A stretch of DNA of 64,000 nucleotides from the NCBI RefSeq assembly GCF_003096595.1, contig NZ_QEKO01000001.1, forward strand, positions 496,001 to 560,000. Reading direction: 5' to 3'. The stretch is from Pusillimonas noertemannii (GTDB taxonomy: Bacteria; Pseudomonadota; Gammaproteobacteria; Burkholderiales; Burkholderiaceae_B). Each line of letters opens with the position of its first letter. Positions within the stretch are counted from its first letter, which is position 1. This document shows positions 38,305 to 49,665 of the stretch, one piece after another. The notes under the pieces are model-generated. The model searched no databases and was not told the DNA's origin. It worked only from the letters and a program-made list of their open reading frames with translations. The position numbers were made by a program, and so were the translations under genes.

Positions 38305-39741
38305 ATGTCAGCGCTACCGATGTATCACGCCGAGCAGGCCACTACGAAAACCGCCCAAAACGAAGCGGGCATACGCAGTTTGTACGACGAGCTGTACCAA
38401 AACATGCCGCAGGCCGGCCGGGCGTCGCGCGCTTATCTGGAGGCTTGCCTGGACCAGGCCGCGGGTCTGCCCTGCGACTTGCCCGCGCACACGAACGGGC
38501 TGGAAGAATGGGTGGCAAGACGGCACGACGCCGTGGGCCAGCAGTACCTGGATTATCTTGCCGGCCGGCAGGCGGGAGCGCCGCGGCGCTACTTCGGCAA
38601 TCGTTCCCACGCGCTGTATTTCCTTCAGGGCGTGGCACCCACCAAGTTCGTCGACGGCTCATGGCTGTACGGCCTGCTGGCGCAGTGGCACGACAACCGC
38701 TACCGCAACCTCATTCGCATCTACCTGGAAGAGCTGGGCGAGGGCAGGGCCGAAGACAACCACGTGGCCATGTACCGCAGGCTGCTGGCGGCGAGCGGAT
38801 GCGAGCACGTGCGGCCGCTGTCCGACGAACATTATGCGCAGGGGGCCATCCAGTTGAGCCTGGCCCGCAACGCGGCCCATTTCCTGCCCGAAGTCATCGG
38901 ATTCAACCTGGGCTATGAGCAACTGCCGCTGCATTTGCTGATCACCACGCACGAGCTGAAGGAACTGGGCGTCGACTCTTACTACTTTCAGGTCCACGTC
39001 ACCGTCGACAATGCGGGCACCGGCCATGCGCGCAAGGCGCTCGAGTCGGTGCGCGGGCTGTGCCCGCCCGGCGACGAGCAGAATTATTACAACCGTGTCC
39101 GTCGTGGCTATTGCCTGAACGACCTGGGCGTGGGCACCGTCCAGGTCATCGAATCGTTCGATCTCGAGGCCGAGCTTACGCGCGTGCTGGCGGAAAAGAG
39201 CGTGCATGGCCGGCACATGCACTCGGATTATTGCAAGGTGGCGGGCCGGACGGTCAATGACTGGCTGAGCAATCCGAGCGATGTTTCCCGCTTCCTGCGC
39301 GAGCTCGAGCGCAACGGCTGGATCCGGCGGCATCGCGACCCTGCGCAGAGCCGCTTCTGGCGCCTGATCGATGGCGAGGGGGCCGACATGTTCGGGGTGT
39401 TCAGCGGCTACGAGCGCCAACTGATGCACGACTGGATTTCGGGCGACTGGCAGGCGGGGGCTCGTCCGCATGCAGGGGCCACGCCGGGCGAAGAAAGAGA
39501 CCGCCGGCGGGCCGAAAGGCTGGCACGCCGCTCGCTGCGCGCCGGAGAGGCGGCCTTGCCTTCGACGCCGCCGGGGGATTTCGGCGCCGAAATGCGCCGC
39601 TTCGAAGAAGAGATCATGCAGGCGGGCAACAGGCGCGAGGCCATGGACAGGCTGGCCGGCATGATGAGCCCGGCCGGCCACCATACGCCCGTGGGCCTGA
39701 TGGCCACGCGCATGTTCGGCAGCATGCTCGACCTGGCTTAG
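38305..39741 (+). CDS. Haem-oxygenase-like diiron oxidase (iron-containing redox enzyme family)
   Basis: A 478-residue protein whose middle part matches the HDO superfamily (UndA, BesC, CADD, SznF relatives). Candidate diiron ligands are Glu146-x6-His153, Glu205 and His231-x3-Asp235 with His241. The E-x6-H, ~60-residue gap to the second Glu, and HxxxD spacing follow the family pattern. Such enzymes use Fe2 and O2 to cleave, hydroxylate or N-oxygenate small molecules. Here the domain is followed by a long C-terminal region (residues ~290-478) with an HTH-like LRELERNGWIRRH segment and a charged tail not seen in the small family members. Divergent from a methyltransferase. The substrate is unknown. 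Confidence 0.8.
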   Translation: MSALPMYHAEQATTKTAQNEAGIRSLYDELYQNMPQAGRASRAYLEACLDQAAGLPCDLPAHTNGLEEWVARRHDAVGQQYLDYLAGRQAGAPRRYFGNRSHALYFLQGVAPTKFVDGSWLYGLLAQWHDNRYRNLIRIYLEELGEGRAEDNHVAMYRRLLAASGCEHVRPLSDEHYAQGAIQLSLARNAAHFLPEVIGFNLGYEQLPLHLLITTHELKELGVDSYYFQVHVTVDNAGTGHARKALESVRGLCPPGDEQNYYNRVRRGYCLNDLGVGTVQVIESFDLEAELTRVLAEKSVHGRHMHSDYCKVAGRTVNDWLSNPSDVSRFLRELERNGWIRRHRDPAQSRFWRLIDGEGADMFGVFSGYERQLMHDWISGDWQAGARPHAGATPGEERDRRRAERLARRSLRAGEAALPSTPPGDFGAEMRRFEEEIMQAGNRREAMDRLAGMMSPAGHHTPVGLMATRMFGSMLDLA

Positions 39742-39776
39742 GCCGGCCCGGCCTCGGGCATCCGGCGCCTTATACA

Positions 39777-39803
39777 CCCGCCCTAAGAAACAAAATGGGC
39801 GGG
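39777..39803. terminator. Possible terminator between diiron enzyme and pyrE
   Basis: CCCGCCC (39777-39783) pairs with GGGCGGG (39797-39803) around a 13-base loop, 36 bases after the preceding stop codon. Only a short T-run follows (CCGTTTC), so efficiency is doubtful. Confidence 0.4.
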
Positions 39804-39867
39804 CCGTTTCGTGGTCTTGCGGTTTATGTTCGATAATATGGCTTTTCCAGTATCTTTCAGTTGAGTC

Positions 39868-40542
39868 ATGGCCGACACCAATTCCCGCACCGACTTCGTT
39901 CGTTTTTCACTAGAGCAGGGCGTATTGCGCTTTGGCCAGTTCAAGGTCAAGTCAGGGCGAATCAGCCCGTACTTTTTCAATGCGGGCCTGTTCAACTCGG
40001 GTTCTTCCGTCGGCCGGCTGGCCGGTTTTTATGCTGAAGCCCTGGTGAAGTCGGGGATCGAGTTCGACATGCTGTTCGGCCCCGCCTACAAGGGCATTCC
40101 CCTGGCAACGGCCACGGCGGTGGCGCTGGCCGACCATCCGTCCACGGCCGATCGCAACATTCCCTTCGCATTCAATCGCAAAGAAGCCAAAGACCATGGC
40201 GAGGGCGGCGTGCTGGTAGGGGCGCCCTTGCAGGGCCGGGTGGTGATCATCGACGACGTGATCACTGCGGGCACGTCGGTGCGCGAGTCGGTCCAGATCA
40301 TCCGGCATTCGGGCGCGCAGCCCGCGGCGGTGCTCATTGCGCTTGACCGCATGGAGCGCGCCGGCGCGGACGATGCCCTGTCCACTCATTCGGCGGTGCA
40401 GGACGTTGCCAAAACCTATGGCATACCGGTGGTAAGCATCGCCTCGCTCAGCGACATCATGGCGCTGATGGACGGCGATGCCCAGTTCGGCGAGCATCGC
40501 GATGCGGTCGCGGCCTACCGCGACAAGTACGGCGTCAGCTAG
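39868..40542 (+). CDS. pyrE: Orotate phosphoribosyltransferase
   Basis: PyrE adds the ribose phosphate to orotate in pyrimidine synthesis. The 224-residue protein has the N-terminal [19 protein letters not shown] signature for orotate, [11 protein letters not shown], and the PRPP-binding loop [16 protein letters not shown]. The insert [27 protein letters not shown] is the flexible catalytic loop. ATG 39868 is the family start. It is convergent with gatB. Confidence 0.96.
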   Translation: MADTNSRTDFVRFSLEQGVLRFGQFKVKSGRISPYFFNAGLFNSGSSVGRLAGFYAEALVKSGIEFDMLFGPAYKGIPLATATAVALADHPSTADRNIPFAFNRKEAKDHGEGGVLVGAPLQGRVVIIDDVITAGTSVRESVQIIRHSGAQPAAVLIALDRMERAGADDALSTHSAVQDVAKTYGIPVVSIASLSDIMALMDGDAQFGEHRDAVAAYRDKYGVS

Positions 40543-40591
40543 GGCCTGCAGGCTATAGGGCCGGGGCCGGCCTGTCGGCCGGCTGGCGCGG

Positions 40592-42049
40592 TCAGCCCAG
40601 CTTTTCCTTCAGCAGCTGGTTCACCTGCTGGGGGTTGGCCTTGCCCTTGGCGGCCTTCATGATCTGGCCCACCAGCGAATTGAAGGCCTTGTCCTTGCCC
40701 GCCCGGTATTGTTCGACGATGGCGGGGTTGGCGGCCAGCACTTCGTCGATCATCGAGCCGATGGCGCCGCTGTCGCTGATCTGCTTCAGGCCGCGCGCCT
40801 CGATGATGGCGTCGGGGTCGCCGTCGTGCTCGCCGGCCCACATGGCGGCGAACACGTCGCGCGCGATCTTGTTCGAGACGGTACCGTCGATGATGCGGGC
40901 AATCAGGGCCGCCAGCGAGGCGGGAGCCACGCGGCTTTGCGCGATGTCGATCTCGTCGCGATTGAGGCTGGCCGACAGTTCGCCCAGTATCCAGTTGGCG
41001 GCCAGCTTGGCCTGGCCCTGGGGTAGTTGCGCGGCGGCCTGTTCGAAGTAATCGGCATAGGCGCGATCCATCGTCAGTTGCGCGGCATCGTAGGGGGTCA
41101 GGCCCAGTTCGGTTTCGAAGCGCTGGCGCTTGGCGCCGGGCAGCTCGGGCAGCTCGGCCCTGACGCGCTCGACCCAGTCGGCCGTGATGGCCAGCGGGGG
41201 CAGGTCGGGGTCGGGAAAGTAGCGATAGTCGTCCGAGTCTTCCTTGCTGCGCATGCTGCGTGTTTCGTCGCGATCGGCGTCATACAGGCGGGTTTCCTGC
41301 CGTACGGTGCCGCCGTCCTCGATAAGCTCGATCTGCCTGCGGGCCTCGTACTGGATGGCCCGCTCAAGAAAGCGGAAGGAGTTGAGGTTCTTGATTTCGC
41401 AGCGTGTGCCGAACTCGGCCTGGCCCTTGGGCCGCACCGACACGTTGGCGTCGCAGCGGAACGAGCCCTCTTGCATGTTGCCGTCGCAGATGCCCAGCCA
41501 CATCACCAGGCCGTGCAGGGTGCGCGCATAGGCCACGGCTTCGGCGGCGGAGCGCATCTCGGGCTCGGAAACGATTTCGAGCAGGGGGGTGCCGGCCCGG
41601 TTCAGGTCGATGCCGGTCGACGATTCGCCGTGGGGGCCGGTGAAATTCTCGTGCAGCGACTTGCCGGCGTCTTCTTCCAGGTGGGCGCGTGTGAGATTGA
41701 CCGTATGCTCTTGGTCGCCCACGAAAAAGCGCAGCGAGCCTCCTTGCACCACAGGCAGCTCGAACTGGCTGATCTGGTAGTTCTTGGGCAGGTCGGGGTA
41801 GAAGTAGTTTTTACGGGCGAAGACCGAGCGCGGAGCGATGTGGGCCCCGATGGCCAGCCCGAAGCGGATGGCGCACTCGACCGCGCCCCGGTTGAGCACG
41901 GGCAGGCTGCCGGGCAGCGCCATGTCGATTTCGTTGGCCTGCGTATTGGGCGCCGCGCCAAAGCGCGTGCTGCTGCTGGAGAATATCTTTGATTCGGTGG
42001 CGAGCTGGGTGTGGGTCTCAAGCCCGATGACGATTTCCCATTCCATCAT
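40592..42049 (-). CDS. gatB: Aspartyl/glutamyl-tRNA(Asn/Gln) amidotransferase subunit B
   Basis: GatB holds the mischarged tRNA and phosphorylates its Glu or Asp before amidation. The 485-residue length is standard. [15 protein letters not shown] opens the catalytic kinase-like domain and the C-terminal YqeY-like domain ends [17 protein letters not shown]. Presence of gatCAB implies that this organism makes Gln-tRNA and/or Asn-tRNA by transamidation. It overlaps gatA by four bases (ATGA). Confidence 0.97.
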   Translation of the reverse strand: MMEWEIVIGLETHTQLATESKIFSSSSTRFGAAPNTQANEIDMALPGSLPVLNRGAVECAIRFGLAIGAHIAPRSVFARKNYFYPDLPKNYQISQFELPVVQGGSLRFFVGDQEHTVNLTRAHLEEDAGKSLHENFTGPHGESSTGIDLNRAGTPLLEIVSEPEMRSAAEAVAYARTLHGLVMWLGICDGNMQEGSFRCDANVSVRPKGQAEFGTRCEIKNLNSFRFLERAIQYEARRQIELIEDGGTVRQETRLYDADRDETRSMRSKEDSDDYRYFPDPDLPPLAITADWVERVRAELPELPGAKRQRFETELGLTPYDAAQLTMDRAYADYFEQAAAQLPQGQAKLAANWILGELSASLNRDEIDIAQSRVAPASLAALIARIIDGTVSNKIARDVFAAMWAGEHDGDPDAIIEARGLKQISDSGAIGSMIDEVLAANPAIVEQYRAGKDKAFNSLVGQIMKAAKGKANPQQVNQLLKEKLG

Positions 42050-43578
42050 TGCTGTTCCGGTTTACGTTGATGCCAGTCGGTCGCCTGCTGGAAGCGGTCG
42101 GCGATGGCCAGCAACTGGCCTTCGCGGAAATAGTCGCCGATAAGCTGCAGGCCGATGGGCAGGGGCTTTGCAGAGCTGCTGAAGCCGCAGGGAATGGACA
42201 TGGCGGGCAGGCCCGCCAGGCTGACCCCAAGGGTGTAGACGTCGGCCAGCCAGTCGGCGGTGGGGTCGTCGCGGTTTTCGCCGATGCGCTTGGCGACCGA
42301 GGGCGTGACCGGCCCCATGATGACGTCGCAATGGTCGGCGAAGGCCTGCTGGAAGTCTTGCGCGATAAGGCGCCGGATACGCTGGGCCTGCAGGTAGTAG
42401 GCGTCGTAGTAGCCGTGGCACAGCACATAGGTGCCCACCAGGATGCGGCGCAGGACCTCGGGGCCGAAGCCCTCGGCGCGCGAGCGGCTGGTCATGTCGG
42501 CCAGGTCACCGTAAGAGGCGGTTCGGTGGCCGTAGCGCACGCCGTCGTAGCGCGACAGGTTGCTCGAGGCCTCGGCCGGCGCGATCACATAATAGGCGGG
42601 AATGGACAGCTTGGTGCGCGGCAGCGAGATCTCGACGCGGCGTGCACCCAACGATTCATAGGTTTGCAGTGCCGACTCGACGGCCTGGGCCACCTCGGGC
42701 GACAGCCCTTCGTTGAAGAACTCGGCCGGTACGCCGATGCGCAGGCCCTGCAGCGGCTTGGCGCCCCCTTCTTGCTGCGCGGCCACAGCCGCGTCGAATT
42801 GGGCGCGGACGCGGCCGGACTGGTTGGCCGCCCCATCGCAATCGGGCAGGCTGGTGGCGTCGCGCTGGTCGAAGGCACTGATGGGGTCGAGCAGTTCGAG
42901 CAGGTCGCGGGCGTGGCGGGCCAGCGGGCCGGCCTGGTCGAGGCTGGAGCCGAAGGCCACCATGCCGAAGCGCGACACGGTGCCGTAGGTGGGCTTGATG
43001 CCGCTGACGCCGCACAGGGCCGCCGGCTGGCGTACCGAACCGCCGGTATCGGTGCCGGTGGCGGCCATGACCAGGCCGGCCGCCACGGCCGCCGCCGAGC
43101 CACCCGACGAGCCGCCGGGTACGGCATCGGCGTCCCAGGGGTTGCGGGCGGGGCCGAAGGCCGAGTTCTCGTTGCCCGAACCCATGGCGAATTCGTCGCA
43201 ATTGAGCTTGCCCAGCGAGACGGCGCCGGCCTGTTCCAGCAGCGAGACCACGGTGGCGTCGAAGGGGCTTGTGTAGTCGGCCAGCATCTTGCTGGCCGCG
43301 GTGGTGCGCCAGCCCCGTGTGACGAAGACGTCTTTGTGGGCGATGGGGATGCCGGTAAGGCTGCCGCCCCGGCCCTGGCCCAGCAAGTCGTCGGCGGCCC
43401 GCGCCTGGGCGCGGGTCAGTTCGGCATCGACGTGCAGGAAGGCGTTGAGGCCTGATTGGGCCTGGATGGCATCCAGGGCGCTGTCGGCAAGCTCGAGGGC
43501 GCTGACCTTGCCCTGGCGCAGCGCAGCGCCCAGGGCTTCGATGGAATCGAATTCGGTGTGCAAAGGCATGGTGGACAT
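42046..43578 (-). CDS. gatA: Aspartyl/glutamyl-tRNA(Asn/Gln) amidotransferase subunit A
   Basis: GatA is the amidase that releases ammonia from glutamine. The amidase-signature triad is visible: the lysine in IPIAHKDVF, the serine pair in [14 protein letters not shown], and the [14 protein letters not shown] block. The 510 residues match the usual length. It is placed between gatC (three-base gap) and gatB (four-base overlap) in one operon divergent from mreB. Confidence 0.97.
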   Translation of the reverse strand: MSTMPLHTEFDSIEALGAALRQGKVSALELADSALDAIQAQSGLNAFLHVDAELTRAQARAADDLLGQGRGGSLTGIPIAHKDVFVTRGWRTTAASKMLADYTSPFDATVVSLLEQAGAVSLGKLNCDEFAMGSGNENSAFGPARNPWDADAVPGGSSGGSAAAVAAGLVMAATGTDTGGSVRQPAALCGVSGIKPTYGTVSRFGMVAFGSSLDQAGPLARHARDLLELLDPISAFDQRDATSLPDCDGAANQSGRVRAQFDAAVAAQQEGGAKPLQGLRIGVPAEFFNEGLSPEVAQAVESALQTYESLGARRVEISLPRTKLSIPAYYVIAPAEASSNLSRYDGVRYGHRTASYGDLADMTSRSRAEGFGPEVLRRILVGTYVLCHGYYDAYYLQAQRIRRLIAQDFQQAFADHCDVIMGPVTPSVAKRIGENRDDPTADWLADVYTLGVSLAGLPAMSIPCGFSSSAKPLPIGLQLIGDYFREGQLLAIADRFQQATDWHQRKPEQQ

Positions 43579-43581
43579 GTT

Positions 43582-43887
43582 TTATTCGATGACCGTGGGC
43601 ACAAGGAAAAGCCCCTGGGCCGTGGCGGGCGCGTTGGCCATGAGGGCCGAGCGCTGTGTTTCATTGCCGGGCTCGGCCTTGTCTTCGCGCAGGCGCAGGC
43701 TGATTTCCTGGTGTGCCGAAAGAGGGTGGGCCATGGGCTCGACGCCCTGGGTGTCGACGGCCTGCAGCTGTTCGATCAGGCCGAGTATGCCGTTGAGCTC
43801 GCGGCGGGTTCGCTCGGCGTCTTGGGGCGAGAGGGCAATGCGCGCCAGATGGGCGATGCGGGCGACGTCTTGGTCGGTGATAGCCAT
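43582..43887 (-). CDS. gatC: Aspartyl/glutamyl-tRNA(Asn/Gln) amidotransferase subunit C
   Basis: This 101-residue GatC starts at ATG 43887 (MAITDQDVARIAHLARIAL), the standard opening of this small belt-like subunit that stabilises GatA-GatB. It is the first gene of the gatCAB operon. Confidence 0.95.
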   Translation of the reverse strand: MAITDQDVARIAHLARIALSPQDAERTRRELNGILGLIEQLQAVDTQGVEPMAHPLSAHQEISLRLREDKAEPGNETQRSALMANAPATAQGLFLVPTVIE

Positions 43888-45072
<1,185 letters not shown>

Positions 45073-45171
45073 CGCGGCATGCCCCGGCCTGGCGCCCGGG
45101 GCAGGGCGGACTTTTTTAGCGTTGACAGGCCCCCGGCCGCCGGGCGTGTTTCCAGGCAAGCGCGATAGACA

Positions 45172-46059
45172 ATGCAAGAACAAGGGACGATCAGGCTATT
45201 CAAGCGTGGGCCGACCGCGGAGCTCCGCTTGTTCCTCTTTGTAGTCATGTCCCTGGCGCTGCTCATCGTCGATGCCCGCTGGCGTGTGCTGGATCCGGCC
45301 CGCGAGGTCGTGTCGGTGGGCCTTTATCCCTTCCAGCGGGCCGTCATGGTGCCGCGCGACCTCATTGCCACCGTCAGCGACTGGACCGATGCCGCCTCGG
45401 TGGCGCGCACCGAAAAAGAGGCGTTGCAGCGCCAGCGCATCGAGCTGGCCCAGATCGCCACCCATGCCGCCCAGTTGTCGGCCGAGAACCAGCAGTTGCG
45501 CCGCCTGCTCAGCGTGGCCGACATGGTGGTCCAGCCTTCGGTTGCGGTCGAGGTCCTGTACGAGCCGCCCAATGCATTCACCCGCCACCTGGTTTTCGAC
45601 AAGGGCCGCAACAGCGGCATCCTTCCAGGCATGCCCGTCATCGACGAGGGGGGCGTGGTCGGCCAGATCGTACGGGTCACGCCATTCACGTCCGAGGCGG
45701 CCTTGCTGACTGACGACAAGGTTTCCATTCCGGTGCAGGTGCTGCGCAATGGCCTGCGCCTGATCGCATTCGGCGGCCATCCCGGCGGCAAGGTCGAGGT
45801 GCGCTACCTGACCAACGACTCCGACATCGAGCCCGGCGACGTGCTGGTCACCAGCGGGGTCGGCGGCCTGTTCCCCGCGGGCCTGTCCGTGGCCCGGGTG
45901 GATGAAATCCAGCGTGACAGCGCATCGGGGTTCTCGATGGCGGTCGCCACGCCGCTGTCCCACCCTGAACGTTATCGCCATTTCCTGGTGCTGAGGGTCG
46001 AATCCAGCCACCCGGATCTTGCACAGGACCATTCCGATGAATCAGCACCGTCCGAATAA
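45172..46059 (+). CDS. mreC: Rod-shape-determining protein MreC
   Basis: This 295-residue bitopic protein has one N-terminal membrane helix (LFLFVVMSLALLIVDARW), a coiled coil around residues 75-110 and a periplasmic beta domain with SGILPGMPVIDEGGVVGQIV and a late DVLVTSGVGGLFPAGL segment. MreC activates PBP2-RodA in the elongasome. Its end overlaps the start of mreD by 23 bases. The first ATG at 45172 is used; the ribosome-binding site is weak. Confidence 0.95.
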   Translation: MQEQGTIRLFKRGPTAELRLFLFVVMSLALLIVDARWRVLDPAREVVSVGLYPFQRAVMVPRDLIATVSDWTDAASVARTEKEALQRQRIELAQIATHAAQLSAENQQLRRLLSVADMVVQPSVAVEVLYEPPNAFTRHLVFDKGRNSGILPGMPVIDEGGVVGQIVRVTPFTSEAALLTDDKVSIPVQVLRNGLRLIAFGGHPGGKVEVRYLTNDSDIEPGDVLVTSGVGGLFPAGLSVARVDEIQRDSASGFSMAVATPLSHPERYRHFLVLRVESSHPDLAQDHSDESAPSE

Positions 46060-46621
46060 TTCGCGGGCGGCCCTTCCCGTCCAGCGCCGATCGTCGCTCA
46101 GCTCGCTCGAGCCCATCGACGTCACGCCCTTCCGGCGTCCTTCGGGGTGGCTGTTCATCTGGTCGACCATCCTGGTGGTGTGGCTGATCTCGCTGCTGCC
46201 CTGGCGCCTGTGGCAGCCGGCGCCCGACCTGCTGCTGCTGGTCATACTTTTCTGGTGCCTGAATGAGCCGCGCCGCATCGGACTGACCACGGCCTTTGTG
46301 TTCGGCCTGTTGATGGACGTGCACGACGCCGGCCTTCTGGGCGAGCAGGCATTGAACTATGTGCTGGCCGCCTACGGGGCCATCATACTCACGCGGCGCC
46401 TGCAGCGCTTCAGCGCCCTGGCGCAGGCGGTGCACATGCTGCCGGTGGTCGTGGTTTCCGAAGCCGTGACGCGCATCATCCATGCCTGGCTGGCAGGCGA
46501 ATGGACAGGCTGGGCATGGCTGTGGTCGGCGCTGTTCACGGTGGCGTTGTGGCCCTTGGCCGACATCCTTCTTCATCTACCGCAGCGGCGTCAGGACGAG
46601 ATCGACGCCGGTGCGGGCTAG
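46037..46621 (+). CDS. mreD: Rod-shape-determining protein MreD
   Basis: This 194-residue inner-membrane protein has five or so helices. The start at ATG 46037 (MNQHRPNNSRAALP) lies inside the end of mreC, a common arrangement. The hydrophobic LLLVILFWCLNEPRRIGL and FGLLMDVHDAGLLGEQALNY segments are typical of MreD. It scaffolds the elongation complex with MreC. The N-terminal tail of about 40 hydrophilic residues is longer than in E. coli. Confidence 0.92.
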   Translation: MNQHRPNNSRAALPVQRRSSLSSLEPIDVTPFRRPSGWLFIWSTILVVWLISLLPWRLWQPAPDLLLLVILFWCLNEPRRIGLTTAFVFGLLMDVHDAGLLGEQALNYVLAAYGAIILTRRLQRFSALAQAVHMLPVVVVSEAVTRIIHAWLAGEWTGWAWLWSALFTVALWPLADILLHLPQRRQDEIDAGAG

Positions 46622-46639
46622 CGTCCCGCCACGCAAGCC

Positions 46640-48532
46640 ATGTTCGAGTACAAAAGAACCACCCTGCATCAGAAGCGCCGCATACTGCTGCGCATCTGGG
46701 TCGCGGGCATCTTTGCCCTGGCCTGCTTCCTGGGGCTGGTCGGGCGCTTGTGGTATCTGCAGGTCGAGCGCTACGAGGGCTTTGCGGCCCGGGCCGACCA
46801 GAACCGCATCGCGGTCGTACCCGTTCCGCCCCGGCGGGGGGAGATACTGGACCGCAACGGCGTGGTGCTGGCCCGAAACTATCGCGACTACACCCTCGAG
46901 GTGGTGCCGGCCAATGTCAAGGACATGGATGCGCTGCTTGAAGAACTCAGCCCCATCGTCTACATCAGCGCCTACCAGCGGCGGCGCTTCGAGCAGGCGC
47001 TGAACCAGTCGGGCCGCTACGCCAGCGTCATCCTGCGCAACAACCTCAGCGACATCGAGGCCTCATGGTTCGCGGCCCATGCCTACAAGTTCCCGGGCGT
47101 CGAGCTCAAGGCGCGCTGGGTGCGCGAGTATCCGCAAGGAACTTCCGCTGCCCACGTGCTCGGCTTCGTCGGCCGGATCTCCGAGGCGGACATGAACCGG
47201 CTCGAAGAAAGCGGCGACCTCGGCAATTATCGGGGTACCAGCACCATCGGCAAAAAGGGCATCGAAAAAACCTGGGAGCAGACACTGCACGGCAAGACCG
47301 GCGTTGAGGAAGTCGAGGTTACCGCCTCGGGCCGGCCGGTGCGCACGCTGCAGCGCACCGACCCGGTGCCGGGCTCCGACCTGAGGCTGTCGCTGGACAT
47401 CGGCCTGCAGAAAATCGCCGAGGCCCAGTTCGAGGGCAAGCGCGGCGCCCTGGTCGCCATCGAGCCGGGCACGGGCGAAGTGCTTGCCTTCGTCTCCGCG
47501 CCCTCGTTCGACCCCAATCTTTTCGTCGACGGCATCGACGTCGACAGCTGGCGCGAGCTGAACGAATCGCCCGACTATCCGCTGATCAACCGGCCGCTGT
47601 ACAGCACGTATCCGATCGGCTCCACCTACAAGCCCTTTGTAGCGCTGGCCGCGCTCGAGCTGGGCGTGCGCTCGGCCAGCCTGCGCATTGCCGACCCCGG
47701 CTATTACGAACTGGGCGGGCAGAAGTTTCGAAATGCGGGCGGCGCGGCCTACGGCTCGACCGACATGCACCGCGCCATCGTGGTGTCGTCCGATACCTAT
47801 TTCTATTCCCTGGGCCCCGAGATCGGCGTCGATGCGCTGCACGATTTCAGCAAGCAATTCGGCTTCGGGCAATTGACCGGCATCGATCTCGATGGCGAAA
47901 AGCGCGGCGTCCTGCCTTCCACCGACTGGAAGCGCCGCAACTATCGCAAGCCCGAGCAGCAGCGCTGGTACGCGGGCGAGTCGGTATCCGTTGCCGTGGG
48001 CCAGGGCTACAACGCCTTCACCCTGCTGCAGCTGGCCCAGGCTACCGCGGTGCTGGCCGACGGCGGCCGCTATATCGAGCCCCACCTTGTCAGCAAGATA
48101 CGCAACCCCGAAACAGGCAAAGCCGTTTCCACCCCCATCGAGCCGTCGCACGTCATCGATCTCAAGCCCGAGAACCTCAAGGTCGTGCGCGACGCCATGG
48201 TCGACGTCCTCAAGTCGGGCACGGCGCGCCGGGCCTTTGCCGGCACCAGCTACCAGGCCGCCGGCAAGACCGGCACGGCGCAGGTCTTCAGTTTGCGCGG
48301 CGCCAAGTACAACGCGGCGGAAATCGACGAGCGCCTGCGCGACCATGCCCTGTTCATGGCCTACGCGCCCGTGGAGAATCCACGCATCGCACTCGCCCTC
48401 ATCGTCGAGAACGGTGGCTGGGGCTCGACCGAGGCCGCGCCCATCGCGCGCACGGTCTTCGACTACTGGCTCGACCCCGAGCGGGTGGCCGAGCGCGAAC
48501 GGCTCATTGCCCGCGTGAAGGACGGCTCATGA
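46640..48532 (+). CDS. mrdA: Penicillin-binding protein 2 (elongasome transpeptidase)
   Basis: This 630-residue class B PBP has an N-terminal membrane helix (residues ~18-40), a pedestal domain and the transpeptidase domain. Active-site motifs are the serine in GSTYKPF (STYK box), the SSD of VVSSDTYFY and the KTGT of AGKTGTAQV. PBP2 cross-links peptidoglycan during elongation with RodA, whose gene overlaps by four bases downstream (ATGA). Confidence 0.97.
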   Translation: MFEYKRTTLHQKRRILLRIWVAGIFALACFLGLVGRLWYLQVERYEGFAARADQNRIAVVPVPPRRGEILDRNGVVLARNYRDYTLEVVPANVKDMDALLEELSPIVYISAYQRRRFEQALNQSGRYASVILRNNLSDIEASWFAAHAYKFPGVELKARWVREYPQGTSAAHVLGFVGRISEADMNRLEESGDLGNYRGTSTIGKKGIEKTWEQTLHGKTGVEEVEVTASGRPVRTLQRTDPVPGSDLRLSLDIGLQKIAEAQFEGKRGALVAIEPGTGEVLAFVSAPSFDPNLFVDGIDVDSWRELNESPDYPLINRPLYSTYPIGSTYKPFVALAALELGVRSASLRIADPGYYELGGQKFRNAGGAAYGSTDMHRAIVVSSDTYFYSLGPEIGVDALHDFSKQFGFGQLTGIDLDGEKRGVLPSTDWKRRNYRKPEQQRWYAGESVSVAVGQGYNAFTLLQLAQATAVLADGGRYIEPHLVSKIRNPETGKAVSTPIEPSHVIDLKPENLKVVRDAMVDVLKSGTARRAFAGTSYQAAGKTGTAQVFSLRGAKYNAAEIDERLRDHALFMAYAPVENPRIALALIVENGGWGSTEAAPIARTVFDYWLDPERVAERERLIARVKDGS

Positions 48533-49665
48533 AGATATTGGCCCAAGCCGCGCTGAAGGCCCTGAGAAGCCTCGACTGGCCCTTGCTGGCGATATTGGTG
48601 CTGATGACCCTGCTGGGGCTCACGGTAATGCATTCGGCGGTGGGCGGAACGGATTGGCGTTTTGCCGACCAGTCGCGGCATTTCCTGCTGGCCTTCTTCG
48701 TGTTGTGGATTGTGGCCGTGATTCCCCTGCCGCGACTGATGCAGCTGGCACCCTGGTTCTACAGCATAGGGGTGGTGCTGTTGCTGGGGGTGGAGTTTTT
48801 CGGCGAAACCAGCAAAGGCGCCACCCGCTGGCTGGACCTGGGCATCGTGCGCATACAGCCCTCCGAGATGATGAAGATAGCGGTGCCCATGATGCTGGCC
48901 TGGTACTTTCATCGCCACCAGGGCAAGATCGGCATACTCGATTTCCTGGCCGCGGCGTTCCTGCTGGCGGTGCCTTTTGCGCTCATCGTGCTTCAGCCCG
49001 ACCTGGGCACGGCATTGCTGGTTTTCGCTTCGGGCTTTTGCGTTATTTATTTCGGCGGGCTTTCGTTCAAGCTGCTCACGCCCGTATTCCTGGCGGTGGT
49101 CGTTGTGCTGGGCACGGTGGTCTACTACGAAGACCAGATCTGCCAGCCGGAAGTCGACTGGGTAGTGCTGCACGACTACCAGAAGCATAGGGTGTGCACA
49201 TTGCTCAACCCGGGCTCCGATCCCCTGGGCAAGGGCTTCCATACCATCCAGTCGATGATCGCGATCGGCTCGGGCGGCATCTACGGCAAGGGCTATATGC
49301 AGGGCACGCAGTCCCACCTCAATTTCATTCCCGAACGCACGACCGATTTCATTTTCGCGGTCTATGCGGAAGAGTTCGGCTTGTATGGGGGGATCATGCT
49401 GCTGGTGCTGTACGGGCTGCTGATCCTCCGGGGCCTGGCGATTGCGGTTCGTGCCCATACGCAGTTCGGGCGGCTGCTGGCAGGGTCGATGGCGATGATG
49501 TTCTTTGTCTATGTGTTCGTGAACATGGGGATGGTAATGGGCATACTGCCGGTGGTGGGGGTGCCGTTGCCTTTCATGAGCTACGGGGGGACGGCTTTGC
49601 TGACGCTGGGGATCGCCTGCGGGATCTTGATGAATATCAGTACTTATCGGCCGGTTCGGCGGTAA
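48529..49665 (+). CDS. mrdB: Peptidoglycan glycosyltransferase RodA
   Basis: RodA is the SEDS-family polymerase that makes glycan strands during side-wall growth. The 378-residue protein has about ten helices. SEDS markers include GATRWLDLG, RIQPSEMMKIA, QPDLGTALL, and a late PFMSYGGTALLTLG. It is the last gene of the mre-mrd operon and overlaps mrdA by four bases. Confidence 0.97.
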   Translation: MKILAQAALKALRSLDWPLLAILVLMTLLGLTVMHSAVGGTDWRFADQSRHFLLAFFVLWIVAVIPLPRLMQLAPWFYSIGVVLLLGVEFFGETSKGATRWLDLGIVRIQPSEMMKIAVPMMLAWYFHRHQGKIGILDFLAAAFLLAVPFALIVLQPDLGTALLVFASGFCVIYFGGLSFKLLTPVFLAVVVVLGTVVYYEDQICQPEVDWVVLHDYQKHRVCTLLNPGSDPLGKGFHTIQSMIAIGSGGIYGKGYMQGTQSHLNFIPERTTDFIFAVYAEEFGLYGGIMLLVLYGLLILRGLAIAVRAHTQFGRLLAGSMAMMFFVYVFVNMGMVMGILPVVGVPLPFMSYGGTALLTLGIACGILMNISTYRPVRR

